Shown here piece after piece: positions 58,201-64,000 of a stretch of DNA of 64,000 nt. Source of the stretch: Marisa cornuarietis (taxonomy: Eukaryota > Mollusca > Gastropoda > Architaenioglossa > Ampullariidae); contig SMMW01000178.1 in NCBI GenBank assembly GCA_004794655.1, forward strand, positions 62,001 to 126,000. The letters run 5' to 3'. A model generated the notes under the pieces. It made no database searches. It was not told the origin of the DNA and saw only the letters and a list, made by a program, of their open reading frames with translations. How positions within the stretch are numbered: position 1 is the stretch's first letter; every line of letters starts with the position of its first letter. Position numbers and translations under genes: made by a program.

Positions 58201-59694
58201 AGCAGAAGAAAGGTTAGTACTTATGGGGAGCTGGGCAACTGCAGGTGCATAGCAAGGTTCCCCCAGGTACTGACCAAACAAAAGCTGACTCATTCCAATC
58301 AAAACTTCTCTGTTCTCTTCACACATTTTCTGGAGACAACAGAGAACTCGCTGCATGGCTGCATCATCTCTCATGTCACTGTCCTGAACTCGAGGAGGCT
58401 GAGGACTGGAGGATACAGTAGTAGATGGAGTCGTTGCCGGTTGGTTGGACTGACTGTCAGGTCCAGGGGCTGATTGAAGGACCAGAACTTCCAGGCCATG
58501 GGTCACCTGCTGGATCATGGGCACGCGGTTGAAGTAGACAGGAGGCAGGAAGTAGGCGCGAGAGTCGAGATCAGGGAACGCGGCCTCAACCCATTGTAAC
58601 CAGAATGTCTGGGCTTGTTCTGATAATGTCAACTGTATCAACACCATTTTAGTGATTAAACTGAAGGCGTGACATACTACATCCAAGTCAGTTTATTTCA
58701 ACTCCTCTTTGTGCAAACCTTCATCGCTCTCTTTAAAGCAAAACTTTTCGAGTTTGCGGAACTAAAATATTTCGTTTAAATTGCCACTGATATGATTGTT
58801 TAGCACATGATATTTAATATCTTTCAAAACAAACAAACAAACAAACCTTTGAATTAGACTTTTGATTGATGAGCCTGACTGCTTCCTCGATCTCAGACGG
58901 AACACCGCGTATGATGACAATTTTCATACCTGGTACAGGTGACGGGTTGGGGTCAAAGTTTACGTCAGCACCTGACTTCTTCCTCACCTCGTCAAGTGGA
59001 CACGTGTTCTCTTTAGAAAAAAAACAAACGAATATTATTTATTTATGATCGTTGTTGGATACAGATATCTTTATATAAAAATCTAATCGACAGTTGATTC
59101 TCAAACTGTATTTGAAACGACGAGGTGTAACTGGTTAATGGCTGTGTTTCTAGTTTTCAATGGTCCTAATATTTTGAAAAATGAATCATACAGTCACCAT
59201 CTTTATTCTTGTTCTGACCTCAATTACATAATGTTATTATTATTACTTAGACAATAACACAGCTTGAATACCGAACTCACCTGTATTCTCAAGTAGTGCC
59301 GCCTGGTCATCGGTCACGGCGTGTAGGTAAACTTTGACCTGGCCACCACCTCTACAACTTTCTCCTCTACCGCCTCCTTTCCTCCGCTTTCCCTGTAATA
59401 TTTATGACACATCTACATGGTAACATCACAGACTGAACACCATATACACAGCTTGTCTGATGAAAACACATATGAGATGATATTGTACAGATGAGTAATT
59501 ACAATAGTAATTATGACAATTCCGACATCGCTGCTTCTAATGTTCTGTTGTTAAATTTTATTTTAAATATTTGCAAGTTGTGACCTGTGACCTCTCCCCG
59601 CCTGACCACTCCCCTAACACACTAGAAAGGCCTGGGTTGACTACACTCCTCCTTGTCTCACCTGTTGTGGAGCAGACGGTGGGTGACCAGACAT
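39100..59694 (-). CDS. nuclease-helicase protein: KH-like + NERD/PD-(D/E)XK-type + SF1 helicase, 839 aa, 8 coding exons
   Basis: Model: complement of 59662-59694, 59281-59392, 58847-59010, 57889-58632, 56272-56477, 50951-51433, 50262-50620 and 39100-39518. It totals 2520 bases with all junctions in frame. Residues 12-28 are basic and glycine-rich. Residues about 30-100 resemble a KH fold (KKSGADVNF.., MKIVIIRGVPSEIEEAVRLI) but lack GxxG. Residues 255-275 (GDFDVLLIHRHHGLVICEVK) fit a NERD/PD-(D/E)XK core, with D256/D258, E272 and K274. Helicase core: Walker A GPPGTGKT at 479-486, DE box VIADE at 571-575, RPLRSPPAVV at 622-631, GLERKVVV at 781-788, SRCTSQLVIV at 822-831. SF1 helicases translocate on or unwind nucleic acid using ATP; NERD domains are nuclease-related. 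The nucleic-acid processing role is inferred. I do not recognise a named orthologue; an immune or genome-defence role is only a guess. Confidence 0.82.
40980..41068 (-). repeat. tailed short repeat, GCGCTATA end with (ATT)n
   Basis: In minus orientation: TTGTAAAGCGCGGTGAGCCT, then GAACTGCGCTATAAAAGCTC and an (ATT)n tail. Same layout as 57330-57416 on the plus strand. Confidence 0.6.
42405..42575. repeat. ~80 bp imperfect direct duplication
   Basis: Two units side by side, each with CAGTGGCRA, CCTTG, a GTGTCCATCATG-like block and ACCTATATCGGCGGTCAACA versus ACATATACCGGGGGTCAGCA. Diverged to roughly 70%. Confidence 0.6.
43650..43745 (-). repeat. tRNA-like SINE head
   Basis: Minus strand: CTACCCGAGTGGTTGCAGCA (A-box like) and CCCAGTTCGATACCC (B-box like), 35-40 bases apart. 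The arms do not close into a sound cloverleaf, so a SINE remnant is more likely than a tRNA gene. Confidence 0.5.
46400..46727 (-). pseudogene. duplicate of helicase exon 8, frameshifted
   Basis: Same acceptor type (TTAACAG) and phase as exon 8. Its threonine-rich start (SATTSTTTA) is in the normal frame; the core is shifted (LQWRDVVVLV, GLREAGIPVRVMKDDDIEDV, RGLERKIV); the end is shifted again (SRLHPMSHCTSQLVIISPEQ). Read from its acceptor it stops after about 30 codons (..WRAQ*). It also lacks roughly 85-90 bases present in exon 8 between GLERK and SRL. It could act as a truncating alternative exon, but decay is the simpler reading. Confidence 0.75.
48117..48360. repeat. 44 bp minisatellite, about 5.5 copies
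   Basis: Unit CACGTCACACTACGTGACAC plus ATACAGTCTACAATCAAATA and TAAG. Each unit holds the interrupted palindrome GTCAC-ACTAC-GTGAC. Confidence 0.92.
49234..49455. repeat. (GT)n and (GAGT)n microsatellites
   Basis: A GT run to about 49292, then interrupted GT, then about fifteen GAGT units at 49396-49455. Confidence 0.95.
49565..50190 (-). repeat. duplicate of the exon 8 region with the exon deleted
   Basis: 49573-49645 matches 39039-39112 (3' flank of exon 8) almost base for base. It then jumps to AGTCACGTGTCACAGATACA, which matches the intron side at 39549 onward. 50130-50190 matches 40101-40160 (GATGTAACCTGACAGACACA..). The whole coding exon (about 430 bases) is missing between the two matches. 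Confidence 0.8.
50262..50620 (-). CDS. nuclease-helicase gene exon 7 (helicase middle part)
   Basis: 359 bases, acceptor TGTCTACAG, donor ACGG|GTAGGT. Encodes FQTLCDELLTRVPRLHLWAA, then VEYLTRPLRSPPAVVREVEQ, which looks like the region around SF1 motifs III-IV, then SADCVTCGREVASFLHSLRV. Confidence 0.85.
50951..51433 (-). CDS. nuclease-helicase gene exon 6 (Walker A, DE box)
   Basis: 483 bases, acceptor TTTGAGTAG, donor ACAG|GTGAGT. Encodes FPEQLHLLNTAPPTLFVTGP plus PGTGKTVVLLLMAIEWLRCG (motif I), HVYIVSTCSESRA (motif Ia) and GGSLYVIADEV (motif II). The Q before the P-loop (EQLHLL) fits a Q-motif. Confidence 0.9.
51712..55565 (-). mobile_element. L1-like non-LTR retrotransposon, inactivated
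   Basis: Bounded by the direct repeat GAACTGTTGACCTTTCAA (51694-51711 and 55566-55583), an 18-base target-site duplication, so the insertion is almost complete. ORF1 (54966-55484) has an L1 ORF1-like RNA-binding pattern (TTLLFFGFPRKEKETPDECE, EFERAHRL, PIIARFTFFKDRTNVM, KIFIGEDLS). ORF2: endonuclease from about 54762 (NVCGLQGKL), then reverse transcriptase (NKAAGPDMIIGELLK, EYQAGFRKGYSTVDHM, FIDFEKAFDSINRNLLW, GVKQGDVCSPVLFSLFINEM, LLFADDVVFIAE). A frameshift near 54160 and at least two stops near 53180 and 53115 disable ORF2. The 3' end is AATAAACAACTTGAACTTGA, a hexamer-repeat tail. It lies in intron 5 of the nuclease-helicase gene, in the same direction. Confidence 0.9.
55584..56271. other. 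intron 5 of the nuclease-helicase gene, host part
   Basis: Ordinary intron. A short partial duplicate of the end of exon 5 (GCCCCAGCCACACGTCGCTG) occurs at about 56218-56239. Confidence 0.55.
56272..56477 (-). CDS. nuclease-helicase gene exon 5
   Basis: 206 bases, acceptor TTACAG, donor CCAG|GTAAGT. Encodes ALCRCLETRDPADIAGLCLC and LRELGHWWQRRV. It links the nuclease segment to the helicase; no named motif. Confidence 0.82.
56775..57000 (-). mobile_element. SINE copy, same family as 7221-7492
   Basis: Minus strand reads CCACAAACTTCCCTCGAGTC.., GGTGGGGAAGGTAAGACAGT.., CACCACCCTCACATAAAGAT, GACCCCGAGAAAAGTGAGTC, TCTAACACCTCGCTCC, ACCTTTACC. These blocks are in the same order as the SINE at 7221-7492. 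The tRNA head is diverged or absent. Confidence 0.75.
57330..57416 (+). repeat. tailed short repeat, GCGCTATT end with (ATT)n
   Basis: TTGTAAAGCGCATTGAGCCT, then GGGAAATGCGCTATTTACAT and (ATT)n. Confidence 0.6.
57480..57882. repeat. ~25-28 bp minisatellite
   Basis: About fifteen copies of GTATGTAAAGAGGACAGACT plus GTGTGTCA, some shortened (AGAGGATAGTGTGTCA). It ends seven bases from the donor of exon 4. Confidence 0.92.
57889..58632 (-). CDS. nuclease-helicase gene exon 4 (NERD/PD-(D/E)XK-type segment)
   Basis: 744 bases, acceptor GATACAG, donor CTCAG|GTTTAG. Encodes EQAQTFWLQWVEAAFPDLDS, a low-complexity S/T/P/Q linker, and QRVLCCLQKMCEENREVL. The nuclease-like core GDFDVLLIHRHHGLVICEVK follows, then a helix rich in Q and K (NIRQKVKQAVSQLDKAEAML). 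The NERD assignment rests on the D-x-D..E-x-K pattern and predicted strand order only. Confidence 0.85.
58633..58846. other. intron 3 of the nuclease-helicase gene
   Basis: The open frame continues 54 bases upstream of exon 4 to an ATG at 58686, so an internal start is possible. The acceptor at 58633-58635 fits the upstream exons in phase and is preferred. Confidence 0.5.
58847..59010 (-). CDS. nuclease-helicase gene exon 3 (KH-like segment)
   Basis: 164 bases, acceptor TCTAAAG, donor CAAAG|GTTTGT. Encodes CPLDEVRKKSGADVNF and VPGMKIVIIRGVPSEIEEAV plus RLINQK, a beta-alpha pattern like the second half of a KH domain. Confidence 0.8.
59281..59392 (-). CDS. nuclease-helicase gene exon 2 (RGG-like)
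   Basis: 112 bases, acceptor ATTACAG, donor ACAG|GTGAGT. Encodes GKRRKGGGRGESCRGGG, likely to bind RNA or DNA non-specifically, then QVKVYLHAVTDDQAALLENT. Confidence 0.75.
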
Positions 59695-59821
59695 GGCTGA
59701 CAGTGGTCTCCCCTGAGCAGCACCAAGTCTATCAGAGGCAGCGGCTGTCGTCTGCGGTCTTTGTCAGGACAGGAACTACACCGACTGTCATCTCCGCTCT
59801 GTGCTTGATGATGGTAGACAC
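59662..59821 (-). CDS. nuclease-helicase gene exon with start codon
   Basis: Exon bounded by acceptor ATATCTCAG and donor CAACAG|GTGAGA. The ATG used is at 59694 (MSGHPPSAPQQ), because this frame alone joins exons 2 and 3 open; an in-frame TGA lies upstream. The rest is 5' UTR. A second, longer frame overlaps this start (see findings), so the N-terminus is less sure than the rest. Confidence 0.65.
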
Positions 59822-59999
59822 CTGAGATATCAAACATAGGGACACTAGTTATAGTTACATATTTATTGTGAACAATTGTCCACATTGTTAGTGTCACGTG
59901 TATAAAGATGTCAAGTCACTAAGTATAATAATGTGTACAACACCTGTATACGGACACCTGTACAACACACGTGACTATGTCTGTACAGTTGTTGTATAT

Positions 60000-60720
60000 G
60001 GTTTACTATGTCTTGATGAAAACGTTCGCCATGTCCATTAGTAACCATACCACAGGTGTCCAGATGGAATGAAGGAAGTGGATGTTTAGAGACATATTCC
60101 AGCCAAGTTTCTGTACAGTGAAGTCCGGTCTATAGCTTTCACCAAGTTCTTTATGAAACCTAGTTGTGAGCCTTGACGAGAGCTGGCTGCTGGATATTCT
60201 TCTCTCCAGCTCCTACTATCGGTCTAGAAATCCATTCCTTCTGCAAGTATTACCCTTGTGGAGCTGGACTCAATGCAGACGGAATGGTGGGGTAGACTAT
60301 TCTCGACTTTTCTTGCTTTGTTATCCCGCCGAAAAGAGGAGGAGCCAAGCAGAAGTAACAGTCATTTGTGTGGTTGCTTGGCTCTCTCCACATGATGGAG
60401 ACTGTAAACGACATTGATGGTCTTTGGCCATTCAACCACTGTGAAAGCCGTGTTGAACATGCAGCACATCATATCTGTGGGACCCCAAGCTTGTCTTGGT
60501 CGCCAGTCTTACATCCGAAGTAAAGATGATTTGTCTTCTTCACTTGAGAAGTGATTCTTTTCTTCTGGTTGGCAAATGTCACTTCCCCACAAATATCGGT
60601 CGAATTGTCTTTGAAGATACCAGCCGATACTTATCGATATTTGATAAATTTGTGAACCAACTGGACGAGTATGAACTTCAAGAAAATGATGCACTAAGCT
60701 CAGGATAATGTGTGCATGAT
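60000..60720 (-). pseudogene. relic of the HGERFHQDI repeat family, second copy
   Basis: Minus strand holds GMVTNGHGERFHQDIV at about 60010-60060. Nucleotide matches to 29040-29190 and 29390-29520 include TCTTGATGAAAACGTTCGCC and GAAGTTCTTCATCAAACCTA-type blocks. Stops throughout; an internal deletion compared with the copy at 28950-29520. Confidence 0.55.
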
Positions 60721-61102
60721 GTTACTATGTAATGTGATGCAATATTACAACATTTTAGGCTTATTAAGGATGTTGTTACAGTCCTACTGGATACATTTAC
60801 ACGGTGAAATATAGGAATATGGTCATATTGATGTTCAGCTCACCAAGATACTACAGACTAGGACCTAGTCAGTAATAATTTAGTGTTGACTAGAGTTATT
60901 GCTCATTACTAATCATCAATTTTTTTTACTTATTATTGCTCATTACTAATCATCACAGCCACTGCAACTCATTGCTAATCATTACTTCAGACAAACACTG
61001 ACGACCTGTCACTTCTCTTCCGGCTCTTGTGTCTGTCGTGATGTTATCGATGTACTCACATGAATGATATCGAGATAACAACACAAAGTAATACATACTC
61101 AC

Positions 61103-61260
61103 CTGTCATTAAATAAACAGACTGGGTGGTCAAACCGGGTATGTGTCCATAACATTGACAGTATCTGTCTCCTCTGTTAATCTCACCATCAAGAGGACTG
61201 GCAAGATGGCGGAGTCATGGACGTCGATCTACGTTATCGGGTTTTCCCGAACAAAACTTT
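61103..61260 (-). other. probable 5' untranslated exon of the nuclease-helicase gene
   Basis: A strong minus-strand donor, ATGACAG|GTGAGTATG, at 61102 has no coding exon before it but would join the acceptor at 59822. The left border (transcription start) is a guess. The exon carries several upstream ATGs. Confidence 0.45.
61202..61212 (+). promoter_or_regulatory. CAAGATGGCGG, YY1-type promoter element
   Basis: CAAGATGGCGG matches the YY1 core that often lies at or just after TATA-less transcription starts. It lies where the first exon of the nuclease-helicase gene should begin, though on the opposite strand. The ATG inside opens only 19 codons. Confidence 0.3.
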
Positions 61261-63096
61261 TATAATTTTAATATCGTGTTGTCAGTAGATCTTATCTGCA
61301 GCAGTGAGATAAGGAGGTTTGTCTACTATTGTGTTACTACTACCATGTTGGTGTGTATGTGTTCCTTCACAACACTAGTGGGCCAATTTGTTTCAATGAA
61401 CTAAGCTAAGTGCACGACACTGTTTTCCACAAATGTTTGTGAAATTCTGTTCTCGCAACATGTCGCCAGACATTATGTGTGGACTGTGAGTGGGTCCATC
61501 AACTCGTTTATTTCCAGTCAAAACTGACTGAGTGAATGTGAAGACCACACATGAACACTCCCTTACCATCCTCTCCCCTAACTGCGGGTCTCTGTGTGTT
61601 TGTGGGTCGAAAGCCAATTCACTAAATTATACTTGCTTGAGAAAAGACTTGAAGCAGTTGCGTCCCTTCAAAACTTGGCTACTGGACAGTTGCTACCATC
61701 AACAACTACTAAACAAAGTCTCTGGCAGCTTTATCTTTGAAGTGAATGTCTAGGTGTTTGTGATATGTAATGACTTTGATCTAACAACAGGTTTTTATGT
61801 CTTTATTCATAAGAATTGCTATGATGAGGGGAGTCTGGGAGGGTTGACTACATGTATGACAGCTGACTATCTTTAAAATAGAAAACTTTTATAAATTCAA
61901 GCAGCAAATCCGTGAGCACAAATTTTCAAACCTGTCACACTCCCTTTGCACCAAGCGGACAACAGAGGTCTCTGCTCATTAGTTGTCTCCAAAGAAGTCG
62001 AATCAACTGAGATTTAACTTTTTGACAAGAAGTAACCGGACAATATTTTTACAACAGGCTCACTCTAGAATCTTAACTTTCTCACTCAGAATTTTACTTG
62101 GAATAAAGGGTCCAAAAACTGTTTGTTTATAAGAAACTTTTCTGATTTTGATCCTGTGACAGACCCTGTAATAATTGTTTTACATTGATCACAAATCATT
62201 CCTATTAAATTTGTATAAGATATTCTGAAATGTAGTACAACACATTGTCTTCTGCAATGTTTCAACATTTGTGTTTTGGTGATGGTTTTATGCATGAAAT
62301 TGCTAGAGGTCATAGTAATTCTCATCAATATCCTCAATATAGATCATCATTAATGTTGTTTCTCATTGTTCACAGATGTAAGAGTCAATAAAAGTGTCGT
62401 TATCCTCTTGACAATTACTTCCACGACTAATAAAACAGATTCTCAATGATGATCTGACAGGAGAATAACCTAAACTGCTCTCCTCCTCTCTTTTCTCCGA
62501 ATGCAATAAAAAAAGTTTTCTAAACAGTCTTGATTCAGTGTTTCTGTGAGAAGGAATGAAGCACCAAGTTTGTATGAACCTCATCAAAAATCTCCAGCAG
62601 TCATCTGCTAATGATTGCTGACAAATTATTTGTTTTCCTCAGGCAGGACATCTTGTCTTCACTGTCTGAATTCTTATTTCTAAACAAGTAAACACAGTCA
62701 CTGTCTCTCTCCTGTACATTTGCTATATTACAACATTCTAACTGTATATCGTGAGTTTCATTCTCACCTCAACATCTTAGTCAAGTTCTATTTTCGCTAA
62801 CAGTAGCCTTATCACCAGAATAGAAGAAGTCATTTGTGTTTTCATTTATGTTGTTTCTGGTTTTATAATATTTATTTTATAAAGCGGAGTGGAAATGAAA
62901 TATGCTATAATATTTTATCAAGCGGATATGAAGTGCAATATTTTCGAGTTGATAATGGTCTGTATCGCTATGTCGGAACTCCTGTCGCCTTAAAAGCAGA
63001 AAATTCGGTGGTTCAGATCTCTGCTCCGAGTAATCTCAGCTTTTTCTTAATTTGACAGATGTTTACATTTGACAGTCTGTATACGTCGGTATTCTA

Positions 63097-63175
<79 letters not shown>

Positions 63176-63580
63176 CGTAAAATCATAACCGTGGGACTAA
63201 CACAGGTCAGAGACAAATATACTGGCACTGTCGCACAAACAGTAGCCTCAACATCATGGTGTTCCCTGTCTCAGGCAGGAAAATTGTTTACTGAATGTTT
63301 GAAACTAATTTCTTTAATATTTTTGACAACGACAACATCTTTTTATAGAGACTTATAGAGACTAGCATTTCACTCCCTTGTACTCAGGGTATTTACACAG
63401 GGCTAGGGGTGCACATAGCATGACATGATTAATAACTTGCTCTCTTATACACGCAGGCACGCGAACACGCGCGCACACAATCACAATGACCTGGCATAGC
63501 TGAACAATTACAAACACAGACCGGGACAATCTTTGTTTTCATGATAAAGGGTAATAAAAGGGGGGTTATGCCGACCTAAG
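61261..63580. other. no gene seen
   Basis: AT-rich DNA with short random frames. (GT)n at 63098-63173. Confidence 0.5.
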
Positions 63581-63589
63581 GCGATATTA

Positions 63590-63735
63590 CAGCAGAGTAG
63601 CCGGCCTTGTAAACAGTTGTCACGTGCAGAGTAAGAACAGCGAGCTCCAGACAAGATCTGAACTCATGACAGCCAACCTTCTCTTTACTGGGAACTGGCG
63701 CTGATTACAAGGCTACCTGACCGCCCATCCATGAC
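63590..63735 (-). repeat. tRNA-like repeat remnant
   Basis: Minus strand GCGGTCAGGTAGCCTTGTAA then TCAGCGCC, and later TCATGAGTTCAGATCTTG, resemble A and B boxes of a tRNA-derived SINE, both degenerate. Confidence 0.35.
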
Positions 63736-64000
63736 AGGCGCAGTTTTGTGGTTTACCTGGGACATGTACGACTCAACAATATTGTTTTGTCTGTCATGAA
63801 CGCTAGAACAAAATTATCCGTGTCACTAATTACAAGCGAATTCCTGCAAAGACTTTGCAAGTCTCTCACGTATAGTTAATTATAAACTAAACTAATGAGG
63901 CTAGAAACAGTTTATTGTTTAGTCAATAATTTTATGGTTCTGCCATATGCTAGCAGATTGAAGGGTATTGTGATACAATAATGAGGAGAATAAACAAATA

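Noticed and set aside
61205..61264. MAESWTSIYV.. as a protein start
   Set aside because: Only 19 codons and no donor in phase; kept only as a possible YY1-type promoter motif.
62834..63055. 73-residue plus-strand frame
   Set aside because: AT-rich, no recognisable motif and no start context; compatible with chance.

Overview
The window is animal genomic DNA, most likely from a mollusc or another lophotrochozoan (inferred from sequence style, not from a database search). The coding signal is split into short exons with GT..AG borders and consistent intron phases. It lies in AT-rich introns full of (GT)n, minisatellites, a tRNA-derived SINE and several LINE families. All three well-supported genes lie on the minus strand. 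None appears as a long open frame; each was assembled here from exon-sized pieces.

Left edge (1-5.8 kb). Remnants of an EF-hand protein gene (exons near 4.9, 2.2 and 1.8 kb, minus strand) run off the left end. A decayed L2-like LINE (about 2.83-4.62 kb, plus strand) sits between two of them.

OATP tandem pair (5.8-36 kb). Two complete SLCO/OATP-type organic anion transporter genes lie head to tail. Gene A (5852-13841) has 10 coding exons and 714 residues. Gene B (20984-35810) has 10 coding exons and 706 residues. All intron phases match and seven of the eight central exon lengths are identical. The duplicated block also carries several kb of upstream noncoding sequence (to about 18.6 kb and 39 kb). 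The Kazal-domain exon is identical in both copies although most other exons have diverged, which points to local gene conversion. Between and within the genes are a 30-bp minisatellite (15.9-17.4 kb), a 73-bp tandem array with a SINE inserted in it (6.3-7.6 kb), a 48-bp minisatellite (24.4-25 kb), a 5'-truncated LINE (26.2-27.2 kb) and a near-intact RTE-like LINE (32.26-35.55 kb) in intron 1 of gene B.

Nuclease-helicase gene (39.1-61.2 kb). Eight coding exons give an 839-residue protein. It has a basic RGG-like N-terminus, a KH-like segment, a NERD/PD-(D/E)XK-type nuclease segment and a complete superfamily-1 helicase core (Walker A, DE box, GLE motif, SRCTSQL motif VI). I do not recognise it as a named gene; it is the most interesting element here. 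Its terminal exon exists in three states: intact at 39.1 kb, frameshifted at 46.4-46.7 kb, and cleanly deleted at 49.6 kb. An L1-like LINE with an 18-bp target-site duplication (51.71-55.57 kb) lies in its fifth coding intron.

Right edge (61.3-64 kb). No gene recognised; AT-rich sequence, a (GT)n tract and a tRNA-like repeat.
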